Shown piece after piece: positions 53,792 to 62,466 of a DNA stretch of 64,000 bases. The first letter of the stretch is position 1. Each line of letters starts with the position of its first letter. The notes under the pieces are model-generated. The model did no database searches, had not been told where the DNA came from, and saw only the letters and a program-made list of their open reading frames with translations. The translations under genes and the position numbers were made by a program. The stretch is from an uncultured beta proteobacterium (lineage in GTDB: Bacteria > Pseudomonadota > Gammaproteobacteria > Burkholderiales > Burkholderiaceae): positions 62,001 through 126,000 of the forward strand of contig CAIKFU010000108.1 of NCBI GenBank assembly GCA_903826775.1, in the 5' to 3' direction.

Positions 53792-54823
53792 ATGAGCTTC
53801 GCAAATTCAAAAACCAACTTGACTCAACTGGTGTTGTTTTCAGTTGCAACAGGGCTAATGCAAAACGCTATAGCGGCCACCGATCCTGGATTGGATCCGG
53901 ATAACACGGTCTATAAACGCATGGTGACTCAAGGCCCTGCGACAAAAATTATCGAAACGTTATACAAGTGTCCTGTTACGGTTGCAAATCACCGTTTAAG
54001 TTCTGTTGGCCAAATCACTGCTACCGACGGAACGGTGATAACGATGCCTGCAGAAACCGCACTTCAAAAAGGCTTGGGACCCAAGAGCGCGGACCTGTAT
54101 AGCGAGTGCGCACAGATAACGCCAAAAAATACCGCTGAAGTGTCTGCTGCGGGCGTTAATGTTGTCGAGGTTGATAAAGATGGCGAGGTTATTACCGGAT
54201 ATATCGTTGCGGATAACTATTATGAAATGTGGGTGAACGGAAAGCTGGTATCGGTTGATAACACGCCCTATACGCCGTTTAATTCAGCCATTGTGAAATT
54301 CAAGGTAAAAAGGCCGTATACGGTGACCTTTTTATTAGTCGACTGGGATGAGCATCTGGGGCTGGGCATGGAACAATTTCCAGTGCCGGTTACCGAAAAG
54401 ACAAGCCAATGGTATCCGGGGGATGGGGGTTTGATTGCTAAATTTAGCGATGGAACCGTTACGGACAGTTCATGGAAGGCGCAGACTTTTTATATTGCAC
54501 CGTTAAATAGTCCGGATGAGGTGGTTGAAAAAGGGAATGTTCACGATACTCCGTTAAAGGGCAGGGTTCATCCATTTGCCAAAAAGCCAGATTGCCAGGA
54601 TAAGTGCTTTGCTGTGCATTACCCAATTCCGAGCAATTGGCAGTCAAGGAGATTTAATGACTTGAATTGGCCACGCGCTTGGGAATACACAGATGAGGAT
54701 ATTGGTGTAAATGCACTTCCCGCATACACGCGCTATCCAGAGTTATTTGCTGGCGCTAGATGGATCTGGACGCAAAACTTGGTTTTAGACAATGTTGTTA
54801 TTGCTCGAAAGACTGTCCGCTAG
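53792..54823 (+). CDS. Secreted protein of unknown family
   Basis: About 343 residues. A signal peptide (NLTQLVLFSVATGLMQNAIAA) ends before TDPGLDPD when the ATG at 53792 is used; a GTG at 53729 is in frame but hides this. The mature part looks beta-rich: YYEMWVNGKLV, a core FKVKRPYTVTFLLVDWDEHLGLG, the turn YPGDGGLIAKFSDGTVT, then a Cys pair region (KKPDCQDKC) and a C-terminal WIWTQNLVLDNVVI strand. The arrangement resembles a ligand- or carbohydrate-binding sandwich, and I remember similar stretches in uncharacterised secreted proteins. It precedes two Gfo/Idh/MocA genes and may act on their substrate. No function can be given. Confidence 0.78.
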   Translation: MSFANSKTNLTQLVLFSVATGLMQNAIAATDPGLDPDNTVYKRMVTQGPATKIIETLYKCPVTVANHRLSSVGQITATDGTVITMPAETALQKGLGPKSADLYSECAQITPKNTAEVSAAGVNVVEVDKDGEVITGYIVADNYYEMWVNGKLVSVDNTPYTPFNSAIVKFKVKRPYTVTFLLVDWDEHLGLGMEQFPVPVTEKTSQWYPGDGGLIAKFSDGTVTDSSWKAQTFYIAPLNSPDEVVEKGNVHDTPLKGRVHPFAKKPDCQDKCFAVHYPIPSNWQSRRFNDLNWPRAWEYTDEDIGVNALPAYTRYPELFAGARWIWTQNLVLDNVVIARKTVR

Positions 54824-54875
54824 TGGGTGGTCGCATGATCGATAGAAGATACAAATAGAAATATATGGAGAAAAA

Positions 54876-55940
54876 ATGAAGCAAATTAATCTTGGAATTA
54901 TCGGTACGGGTTGGTGTGGGGGCATTCGCGCTGAAACAGCGGGGCGCAATGCGTTGGTCAAGGATATTCACATTTCCGAAACCAATGAGGTGCGTCTAAA
55001 AGAGATGGCCAAGCTTGTGAATGCGAAGACGGCAACGACAAATTACCAAGATCTTTTGAAGATTGAGGATATCGATGCCATCATCATTTCCGCGACCCCA
55101 GAAACGACCCATTATCCAATGGCACGCGACGCGCTTCTTGCCGGTAAGCATGTTTTTCTTGAAAAGCCAATCGCATTGGAATTGGCAGAAGCTGATGAGT
55201 TGATTGCCTTAGCAAAAAAATCGAATCTTAAATTTACGATTGGTTATTCTCAGCGATTTAATCCGAAATTTGCCTATGTAAAAAAATCAATTACGACTGG
55301 GCAGATCGGTAAGCCGGTCAGTATTTTGGTTAGTCGCCACATTACCCGCAGTTTGGGCAAGAAAATTAGTGGCCGGGTAAAACTTTCTCCTGCTGCTATG
55401 GAGTCTACACATGATTTGGACTTCGTTTTTTGGTGTTTGGAGCCCGCAAAACCGGTTAAGGTTTATTCGCAAGTGAACTATGGCGCGATGCGCGAATCTA
55501 CTGGGGCCGATATTCCTGATACCCAATGGATTACGGTCACTATGGATAGCGGCTTGTCGTTTGTGGTGGGTGGTGGTTGGAGTTTACCTCCAGGCTACCC
55601 CAATTTTTCCAGCACCTGGATAGAGTTTATTGGTACTGAAGGTGCTTTGTTGGTTGATGACAGTCATAAGGATGTTGTCCTCAATACCATGGAAAAGGGG
55701 ATGCAGTTGCCGATGTCCACCATGCCAGGGGAGCAAGTTGATCATGTGTATGCAGGACCAATGGCTTATGAAACCATTCATTTCATCGAAGCGGTAGCGC
55801 TTGATCGTCCTGTGTTGGTTACTGGCGAACAGGCGCGGCAGGTCATGGAGGTTTATATGGCGGCCGATATTTCTGCTGAAACGGGCAATCCTGTGCATTT
55901 GCCTTTGCCTCAGGAAATGCTGAAAGTGGTAGCGGGTTAA
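54876..55940 (+). CDS. Gfo/Idh/MocA family oxidoreductase A
   Basis: A 354-residue NAD(P)-dependent dehydrogenase for sugars, inositols or related polyols. The Rossmann motif is GIIGTGWCG near residue 5-13; the catalytic EKP is in VFLEKPIAL near residue 99. The C-terminal substrate domain includes FVVGGGWSLPPGYP. AGAAAAA precedes the ATG, a modest ribosome site. Six bases separate it from a second gene of the same family, and the pair precedes a Bug binding protein, indicating uptake and oxidation of one compound. Confidence 0.9.
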   Translation: MKQINLGIIGTGWCGGIRAETAGRNALVKDIHISETNEVRLKEMAKLVNAKTATTNYQDLLKIEDIDAIIISATPETTHYPMARDALLAGKHVFLEKPIALELAEADELIALAKKSNLKFTIGYSQRFNPKFAYVKKSITTGQIGKPVSILVSRHITRSLGKKISGRVKLSPAAMESTHDLDFVFWCLEPAKPVKVYSQVNYGAMRESTGADIPDTQWITVTMDSGLSFVVGGGWSLPPGYPNFSSTWIEFIGTEGALLVDDSHKDVVLNTMEKGMQLPMSTMPGEQVDHVYAGPMAYETIHFIEAVALDRPVLVTGEQARQVMEVYMAADISAETGNPVHLPLPQEMLKVVAG

Positions 55941-55946
55941 TCGAGA

Positions 55947-57059
55947 ATGAGGGATCGCCAAGCAAAAAATATTGGGCTGGCAATTGTTGGTGCGGGTAGA
56001 GTAGGGTTGTTTCGGGGGGAAGTAGCCGCAAGGCATCCCCAAGTTAGTTGGATTGGAATTGCAGAAAAGAATCCAGAGAGAGCGAAGTTTGTCGCCGAAA
56101 AACTCAAAGCCGATTTTGTTACTGATGACTATCTTGAGTTACTCAATCGCCCCGAGGTCAATGCGACGATAATTTCCACGGATGAGCATCTGCATGTCGC
56201 CCCCGTCCTTGCAGCGGTTGAGCGTAAGCATTCGTTGATGATCGAAAAACCGCTTGCAACCGATTTGGGTGACTCGGCGAAGGTTCTTGCTGCCATTGAG
56301 GCGGCGGGAGTGGATGCGGTGGTGGGTTATACGCAGCGCTTTCGCCGGCGTTGGTTGGCTGCAAAAGAAAAAGTTAGAACAGGCCAGCTTGGGGATGTCA
56401 CTTTGGTTTCTTCGCGCGCATTTATGAATCGCTTGGTGGCGATCGATAACTATAAGCGTACGGATCATCCTGAAAAAATATCACCCATGGTTATTTCTGG
56501 AACCCATGCGCTTGATATCGTTATGTGGATGATGGAGGGGAAAACCCCTGTCGAGATTTATGCGCGTTCTATAAGCAAGGCACTTGGACCAGAGTGGAAT
56601 GGAATTGATGCAACGTCTGGAGTTATTACCTTTTCGGATGGAACAATTTACCAGTCAACCATTTCATGGGCTCTTCCAGTAGTTTGGCCAGGCGCAGTCT
56701 ATAGTCTAGATGTGGGAATTGTTGGTACGGAAGGTGTGCTGACGATCGATGACACTCATAGGGATATTGTGTTGGCTACGAGTAAATCTCAGGGTGAGGG
56801 GTACGCTCCAGATGCAGCACGTCGAGTCGATTTTATGGGAAGCTATCCCCCGGGAGATATGGCAATGGGAGAATTGCGCGGACCCATGCGTGAAGAAACT
56901 GAGTCGTGGCTTAATCGTGTTTCATTGAACTTACCGACACCAGCAGCAACCGCTGCTGAGGCGCATCGAAATCTCATGCTGACCAAAGCATTCGATTTAT
57001 CAGCAAGATTAAAAAAACCGATCAAACTCCCAATTGGTCCCGAGGACGATATTTATTGA
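55947..57059 (+). CDS. Gfo/Idh/MocA family oxidoreductase B
   Basis: A 370-residue relative of the previous protein. The Rossmann motif is IVGAGRVGLF near residue 14, the catalytic EKP in MIEKPLATD near 96, and the substrate domain contains SGTHALDIVMWMM with its conserved His. Differences from protein A throughout suggest a distinct substrate or heteromer partner rather than a recent duplicate. A third member lies on the other strand at 58.2 kb. Confidence 0.9.
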   Translation: MRDRQAKNIGLAIVGAGRVGLFRGEVAARHPQVSWIGIAEKNPERAKFVAEKLKADFVTDDYLELLNRPEVNATIISTDEHLHVAPVLAAVERKHSLMIEKPLATDLGDSAKVLAAIEAAGVDAVVGYTQRFRRRWLAAKEKVRTGQLGDVTLVSSRAFMNRLVAIDNYKRTDHPEKISPMVISGTHALDIVMWMMEGKTPVEIYARSISKALGPEWNGIDATSGVITFSDGTIYQSTISWALPVVWPGAVYSLDVGIVGTEGVLTIDDTHRDIVLATSKSQGEGYAPDAARRVDFMGSYPPGDMAMGELRGPMREETESWLNRVSLNLPTPAATAAEAHRNLMLTKAFDLSARLKKPIKLPIGPEDDIY

Positions 57060-57089
57060 ATTCATTAATTGAATGTGTGGAAGAGACAA

Positions 57090-58088
57090 GTGAAGACTAA
57101 AAATTCTAGAAATCGAATCACAGTAATATTTGCAGCCTTAGTGATGGGGTTAGGTTTTACGATGGGCGTTATGGCGCAATCCGCCTACCCCAATAAGCCA
57201 ATTAAGATGATTATTCCGTTTGCTCCTGGTGGCGCATCTGATTTTATTGGGAGAATCCTTGCCGTCAAGATGGGGGAGATTTTAGGCCAGCAAATCGTGG
57301 TTGATAACCGATCAGGCGCAGCGGGAAATATCGGAATGGAGATTGCCGCTAAATCTGCTGCAGATGGGTATACGATATTTTTAGGCAATATTGGAACGGC
57401 GGCTATTAATCCAGCGCTCTTTCCGAGTTTAAATATCAACCCCCTAAGGGATTTTGATGTGGTGACAGAAGTTGCCGATGTTCCTAGTGCATTAATCGGA
57501 AATTTGGATTTCCCGCCCAACAATGTGCATGAGTTGGTAACTTACTTGAAAGAGAATCCCGGAAAGTTTAATTTTGCTACTCCTGGAGGTGGTAGCGCAA
57601 ATCGTCTTGAGATGGAGATCTTCATGAAGACGGTGGGTGCGAAAATGGTTCATGTGCCTTATAAAGGTGGCGGCGGACCGGCAGCGATTGGTGTCATTGG
57701 TGGTGAAACCCAGTTGATGTTTAATACCCTGCCTTCAGTAAAGCAATTTATGATTGCCAATAAGGTAAAAAGTTACGCGGTTACCAGTGCAACAAGACAA
57801 CCCGGATTGCCCAACGTTCCGACGATGTTGGAGTTGGGTTATCCGGATTTGGTTACCGGATCCTGGCAGTGTATTTTTGTACCGATAGGTACATCGAGCG
57901 CTATCGTGAAGACGTTATTTGCAGCAATTACCAAAGCGCTTGATACGCCAGAAATGAAAGAACGCATTTCTAACGGCGGAGCTAACGTTGTTCTGAGTAA
58001 ATCTCCTGAGGCAGCAAAAGGTTTTGTTAGTGCAGAAATTCAGCGTTGGGGAAAAGTCGTCAAGGAGTCGGGCACTACCCCTGATTAG
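57090..58088 (+). CDS. Bug/TctC-type periplasmic solute-binding protein (5 of 6)
   Basis: A binding protein of 332 residues. The signal peptide (VIFAALVMGLGFTMGVMAQ) precedes YPNKPIKMIIPFAPGGASDFI. The motif VPYKGGGGPAAIGVIGGE has an extra Gly. GTG at 57090 is preferred because GGAAGAG is 5 bases upstream; the longest frame starts at a TTG at 57069. It is the third gene of the operon with the two Gfo/Idh/MocA genes, so it likely binds a sugar acid or polyol-derived acid. No TctA/TctB genes follow. Confidence 0.9.
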   Translation: MKTKNSRNRITVIFAALVMGLGFTMGVMAQSAYPNKPIKMIIPFAPGGASDFIGRILAVKMGEILGQQIVVDNRSGAAGNIGMEIAAKSAADGYTIFLGNIGTAAINPALFPSLNINPLRDFDVVTEVADVPSALIGNLDFPPNNVHELVTYLKENPGKFNFATPGGGSANRLEMEIFMKTVGAKMVHVPYKGGGGPAAIGVIGGETQLMFNTLPSVKQFMIANKVKSYAVTSATRQPGLPNVPTMLELGYPDLVTGSWQCIFVPIGTSSAIVKTLFAAITKALDTPEMKERISNGGANVVLSKSPEAAKGFVSAEIQRWGKVVKESGTTPD

Positions 58089-58101
58089 TTTTTGACGAAG
58101 T

Positions 58102-58132
58102 GAAAAGTGGGCGGACGATTGATCCACTTTTC
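58102..58132 (+). terminator. Hairpin after the dehydrogenase-Bug operon
   Basis: GAAAAGTGG and CCACTTTTC are perfect 9-base arms around a 13-base loop, 13 bases after the Bug stop. No U-tract follows, so termination would be incomplete. The following 108 bases before the convergent gene hold nothing recognisable. Confidence 0.5.
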
Positions 58133-58240
58133 CAATTGGCTGCACAACCTTCATTATTTACAGGGTTTCCTTTACGGCAAATCATTTGAATTTGGGCTCG
58201 TCCTTGTTTAAGCGGAAAGCCACACAAAGAAATGGTTTGA

Positions 58241-59224
58241 TTATTTAACCGCAACCATTTTTTGTGAGTTTACGGACGTAACGATTGCCTCGAACAGGGA
58301 AATGGCATGCCCCATCTCCTTGGGGCTGATCGGGTATGGTATTGCTGCGCGGTCAGGAGTGGGTATTGCTTTTGCGAACGCTTCAAGTTCTGCGCATACG
58401 GAATCCATCGCGGGGTTGATGAACCGCTCTGTTCTTCCTCCTCGGAATCGAACCACCACTTCATTTTCCCCAAGCGCCTCGACAGAGGCTTCATCCCCAA
58501 ATACATGGACTCTCCAAAATATGGGTGTAGCCCTGACCATTGCAAAGTATCCGCTGATGCCATTTTTAAATCGAACGGAGACGGATGTTGCATCCCTTGG
58601 GTCTTTTCCAGTTCTCATGCTGCTCACCATGGCCGTTACTTCTTGCGCAGGTCCGGCGATATTGACAAAAGCGTCGATGATGTGAATGCCCGTTCCGGTT
58701 AGTCCGCCCGCAGGGGATTCCTCGGGAAGATCTCTCCATTGTGAGAAAAATTTCGTTGAATGCTCATTGCTGTAGTGGCCTTCTACATGGAGAATTTCTC
58801 CGAGCGCTTTGCTTTGAACGATTTCCCTAAGCTTAACCATGGAAGGCCAAAATCGTTTATTTTGGCCAACGGCTAAAGTAACGCCATTCTCTTGGCAAGC
58901 AGCTATTGCTTGTTGAGCGTCCTCATGGGTTAGCGCTAAAGGTTTCTCGCAAAAGACGTGCTTGCCAGCTTTTGCAGCCGCAATGATTTGCTCTGCATGA
59001 AGGGTGTGTGGCGTTGCCAAAACAACCGCCTGAATGCTTTTGTCTTGAAGCGCGTCTTCAAATTCGCTCGCTAATTGCATGCCTTGAATATTTGCAAACT
59101 CCAAAGTAGCTGGATCAATCTCCTTCGTTACACCAAGGCTAAAGCGAATTTCAGTGTTGCCTTGAACAGATTTAGCCAGATTTTTACCCCACCAGCCAAG
59201 TCCAATTATTGCTGCGTTAATCAT
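58241..59224 (-). CDS. Gfo/Idh/MocA family oxidoreductase C
   Basis: A 327-residue dehydrogenase of the same family. The Rossmann motif is IIGLGWWGKN near residue 6, and the catalytic EKP in VFCEKPLALT near 94. The stretch GGLTGTGIHIID has the His of the substrate pocket. It is the last gene of a five-gene operon on this strand and lacks the SLPPGYP-type region of protein A. Substrate unknown. Confidence 0.9.
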   Translation of the reverse strand: MINAAIIGLGWWGKNLAKSVQGNTEIRFSLGVTKEIDPATLEFANIQGMQLASEFEDALQDKSIQAVVLATPHTLHAEQIIAAAKAGKHVFCEKPLALTHEDAQQAIAACQENGVTLAVGQNKRFWPSMVKLREIVQSKALGEILHVEGHYSNEHSTKFFSQWRDLPEESPAGGLTGTGIHIIDAFVNIAGPAQEVTAMVSSMRTGKDPRDATSVSVRFKNGISGYFAMVRATPIFWRVHVFGDEASVEALGENEVVVRFRGGRTERFINPAMDSVCAELEAFAKAIPTPDRAAIPYPISPKEMGHAISLFEAIVTSVNSQKMVAVK

Positions 59225-59256
59225 CGTGATCAGTCTTTATTAAGTGAAATGAAAAA

Positions 59257-60402
59257 TTAAATCAACAGCCTATTTACTGCAAGTTCATCAACCTCAATCC
59301 CAAGTCCTGGGGATTTAGAGATTGTATAGACCCCATTTTTTGGGGTGGGTGGGGTTTTTACTACATCCTCTGCAAGATATAAGTGACTTGGACTGACGCC
59401 CCAATTGACATTATTCAGTACGGCACTTAATTGCAGAAGAGCAGCAGATGCAATGCCTGTTTCGGCAATTTTTCCCGAAAGGTTAATTTGCAAGTTGAGC
59501 GATTCGCAAATATTTCCGGCGGCAATCACACCGCTGATACCGCCTAGTTTTAATGTTTTCAGAGATACCCCTGAAATTTTTTCCGCGGCGTATTTCAAGA
59601 TATCCTGGGAGGAAGTGATTGATTCGTCAAGTCCGACTTGAACGATATTTAATTTGATGAGCTGCCTTAATCCATCAAGGTCATCTTTTGCCAGAGGTTG
59701 TTCTAGAAACTCAAAATCGGCGGGTGCAACCGCTTCAGAGTAATCAATAGCTTGTTTGCAGGTATAGCCTGTGTTTGCGTCGCCACAAAGACGTACTTCT
59801 CCCCCTAGCGCCGAACGCAGAGCCAAAGTTGATTCGATATCTTCTTGGAGTGATTTGACGCCCAATTTGATTTTGAAGAATCGATATCCTTGATCGTAGC
59901 GAATTTTTGCTTCCTCAATATCGGATTTAATGGATTGGGTTCCAATAAGCCAAAGTGGTGCAACTGATTCTCTTCGCATTCCGCCAATGAGCATGTGGGT
60001 TGGAACTCCAAGATGTTGCCCTGCTAGGTCGTATAAAGCCACGTCAACCGCACCTATCGCACTTTTTCCTTTTTTTGCGATTCGAAATAGTGCTGAGGTG
60101 ATGCCGGATAAATCCAGCGCATTTTTTCTTAATAGATATGGGGCGATTTCCGAATTAAAAATCCCAACCATATCTTGCAAAGTAGCGCCACCATGACTTG
60201 GTGCAGCAGGCGCTTCGCCCCAGCCTACCAACCCGCTATCCGATTCAATGCGTATAAGCAAATTGTCTGAATGGCGAATCTCAATTCCGGACATGAGCAT
60301 GGGTTTAATCAGAGGAAGCCTGACACCAAAGGCGTCTACGCGCTTAATCAACAGCGGCGCAATTTCATTTTTTTTAATCATATTTAATTCGTTGCCATAC
60401 AT
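59257..60402 (-). CDS. Muconate-lactonizing-type enolase superfamily enzyme
   Basis: A 381-residue TIM-barrel enzyme of the muconate lactonizing subgroup, which includes cycloisomerases and dipeptide epimerases. It has the double-Lys arrangement: K-x-K in FFKIKLG near residue 173, metal ligands in GDANTGY, EQPLA and LDES, and the second catalytic Lys in LKTLKLGGIS. That separates it from the tartrate-dehydratase-like enzyme at 4.7 kb, which uses His. ATG 60402 is used; ATG 60381 is also possible, neither with a clear ribosome site. In an operon with dehydrogenases and binding proteins, so it likely isomerises or lactonises a sugar acid. Confidence 0.88.
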   Translation of the reverse strand: MYGNELNMIKKNEIAPLLIKRVDAFGVRLPLIKPMLMSGIEIRHSDNLLIRIESDSGLVGWGEAPAAPSHGGATLQDMVGIFNSEIAPYLLRKNALDLSGITSALFRIAKKGKSAIGAVDVALYDLAGQHLGVPTHMLIGGMRRESVAPLWLIGTQSIKSDIEEAKIRYDQGYRFFKIKLGVKSLQEDIESTLALRSALGGEVRLCGDANTGYTCKQAIDYSEAVAPADFEFLEQPLAKDDLDGLRQLIKLNIVQVGLDESITSSQDILKYAAEKISGVSLKTLKLGGISGVIAAGNICESLNLQINLSGKIAETGIASAALLQLSAVLNNVNWGVSPSHLYLAEDVVKTPPTPKNGVYTISKSPGLGIEVDELAVNRLLI

Positions 60403-60430
60403 GGAAATTGGGAGGCGGTGTTATTGGTTT

Positions 60431-61306
60431 TTAAATTGCATTGCGACGAATCGCTTCATAAATGATTGCGTTATCCATTTTTTCTTCCCCTTGTTCAACG
60501 CAGGATTTAAGCAATCGGATATACATATTTGCTAAAGGGAGGTGTTGGTTGGAATTTTTAGCTAAGTCCTGAATGAGGCTGAAATCCTTGAGGCTTTGGT
60601 CTACACGACTTTGCGGCTTTTGGTAATTACGTTGAATCATTAGGGGTCCCTTGATTTTCATTACGCTTGAAGCAGCAGCTGAGTGTTGAAATATATTCAG
60701 TAGCTTTTCCGGGTCAAGGCCAATGCTGTTTCCAAAACTCAAGCCCTCGGCTAGAGAGGCACGGTGAAGTCCTAGAACCAAATTAATGGCAAGCTTGGCT
60801 TTGCTTGCATCGCCAACATTGCCTATGTAGTGCCGATTTGGGCACAGCAAGTCCAAGAGATTGGACAATTCATTGCATAAATCGATGGATCCGCCCATTA
60901 GGCCTAAGCAATCACCTTTTGTTACCTGCATGCTAGTTCCTGAAATGGGTAGCTCGAGAAATGGGAGGTGGGCGTTGGCGCAACGTAGTGAGATTCTTAA
61001 AAGCTGCTCGGGGTCGCAAGTGCTTGTACAGATGATTTTAGGGGGTGATGCAGTTTGGCAACCATCAGCCAATCCATTCGGCGAAAAGATGGCTTCTTCA
61101 ACTTGATTGGTATCAAAAACGCAAAGCAATATTACCGAGCATGCTTGAGCCAATTCAGATAGGCTGTTGGCTATCCGATTGGTGCCGAACTCTGCACAGC
61201 GATCCGGATTTGGATCGTATCCCATCAAGCGGTATTGAGGATCTTTTATCCTGCTGGCAAATGCCTGACCCATTAGCCCCAAGCCAACGATTCCAATTGT
61301 TTCCAT
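60431..61306 (-). CDS. 3-hydroxyisobutyrate dehydrogenase-like protein
   Basis: A 291-residue beta-hydroxyacid dehydrogenase. The Rossmann motif is GIVGLGLMGQAF near residue 5. The substrate loop is ELPISGTSMQVTKGD near 118, and the catalytic Lys in GDASKAKLAINLV near 167. Relatives oxidise 3-hydroxyisobutyrate, tartronate semialdehyde, or short beta-hydroxy acids. It lies 28 bases before the muconate-type gene and 40 after the DctP-like gene on one operon. Confidence 0.9.
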   Translation of the reverse strand: METIGIVGLGLMGQAFASRIKDPQYRLMGYDPNPDRCAEFGTNRIANSLSELAQACSVILLCVFDTNQVEEAIFSPNGLADGCQTASPPKIICTSTCDPEQLLRISLRCANAHLPFLELPISGTSMQVTKGDCLGLMGGSIDLCNELSNLLDLLCPNRHYIGNVGDASKAKLAINLVLGLHRASLAEGLSFGNSIGLDPEKLLNIFQHSAAASSVMKIKGPLMIQRNYQKPQSRVDQSLKDFSLIQDLAKNSNQHLPLANMYIRLLKSCVEQGEEKMDNAIIYEAIRRNAI

Positions 61307-61346
61307 AGTTGATGCCAGATTTAAGGTAAAGGTTGAAGTCTATGCA

Positions 61347-62465
61347 TCAAGGTAATAGGTCAGTAAAAGGACTGTCTATCGTTTCTTGCATCAGTTGATC
61401 TGCTGTCCAGGATTCGTATTTTTGCGTTTGAGAGCGAATCACTGAAACCATTTCCTTGGCTGGGTAGTTTCCTTTTTCAAGTCGTGCGATCAGGCTTGAT
61501 TCAACGCCCCCCACTTTTTCCTTCCAGCGGATTTGTTCTGCATTGCTCAGGGAGATAAATTGCATTCCCGATTTTTTAAACTCTTCACGGGCTTTTGCTC
61601 CAGCAAGCCCATAAAATAATTGCGCTCCGGCTTGAGCCAAACTTCTGAGCCATTGGTTGAATATCGGTTTTAGTTCAGGCGTTAGGCGATTAAAGAAATC
61701 TCTGGATAGCCCATATTCAAGATTTACCCTAACCAGATTTGCCGAGGTTCGGAATTTGGCGCTTCGATAGATGCCGACGGTATGGGCGGCACTATCGGAG
61801 ATCGACATTGCGAAAACTGTATCTGATTCAAATTGCTGTTTTGCTTCTGGGGTGCTGCATCCAATGGGTATGGCTCCTAAGGCTGCAAACACTTCGGATT
61901 CAACGCCATTGCTGCACGCTATCTTTTTTCCAGCGATATCTTCAAGGGACCGAATGGGCTCCTTGCTAAATAGGTTGTATTCGCTGGTTGCCACCATGCG
62001 GCCCATGAGGACGCCTTGACGTTCAAAATCGGGTCGAAAGTACTGTTGATACAGCGCTTCAGAAACTGCCGTAGCTACTTCAGCAGACGGGAATATAAAT
62101 GGCAAACTTAACGTCTGCGCGGCTGGAAACGCCTTGTCATCCCATGCGGAATATACGGGGCACATGTCGGTGAGGCCATTTTTAAGCGCTTCAATGCCAT
62201 CCCTTTCCTTGTGCAAGGAACCACTCCAGTGGCCCTCTACCTTAATTGCGCCGCCGGTCATGATTTCAAGGCGTTTAAATGCTGGCTCAAATACGTCTTT
62301 TACTGCAGGTGATGATCCTGGAATGTGGGCGCTGATTCGTAACGTAAGTTCAGTATTCCTGTTGCCGTGAATTTCGGATGCACAGTCGAGCCATTTTCGC
62401 GCAACGGTAGTTTTGCTAAGAACCTCCTCAACCGAATCATCCGAACCAATTTGTAAGCCATCCAT
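61347..62465 (-). CDS. DctP-like TRAP substrate-binding protein without signal peptide
   Basis: A 372-residue protein with the DctP fold from about residue 42: LTLRISAHIPGSSPAVKD, then FEPAFKRLEIMTGGAIKVEGH, and the ligand-Arg region GRMVATSEYNLFSKEPIRSLEDIAGKKI. The first 40 residues (MDGLQIGSDDSVEEVLSKTT) are polar and hold no signal peptide, and no earlier start codon is in frame. Membrane subunits (DctQ, DctM) are absent. Its ATG lies one base after the Bug stop, with no clear Shine-Dalgarno, so it depends on translation of that gene. It may be a cytoplasmic sensor, or a binding protein that has lost its export signal. Confidence 0.82.
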   Translation of the reverse strand: MDGLQIGSDDSVEEVLSKTTVARKWLDCASEIHGNRNTELTLRISAHIPGSSPAVKDVFEPAFKRLEIMTGGAIKVEGHWSGSLHKERDGIEALKNGLTDMCPVYSAWDDKAFPAAQTLSLPFIFPSAEVATAVSEALYQQYFRPDFERQGVLMGRMVATSEYNLFSKEPIRSLEDIAGKKIACSNGVESEVFAALGAIPIGCSTPEAKQQFESDTVFAMSISDSAAHTVGIYRSAKFRTSANLVRVNLEYGLSRDFFNRLTPELKPIFNQWLRSLAQAGAQLFYGLAGAKAREEFKKSGMQFISLSNAEQIRWKEKVGGVESSLIARLEKGNYPAKEMVSVIRSQTQKYESWTADQLMQETIDSPFTDLLP

Positions 62466-62466
62466 G

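Noticed and set aside
55584-56042. 152-codon frame opposite the two Gfo/Idh/MocA genes
   Set aside because: Antisense to conserved coding sequence across a gene junction; composition typical of a shadow frame.
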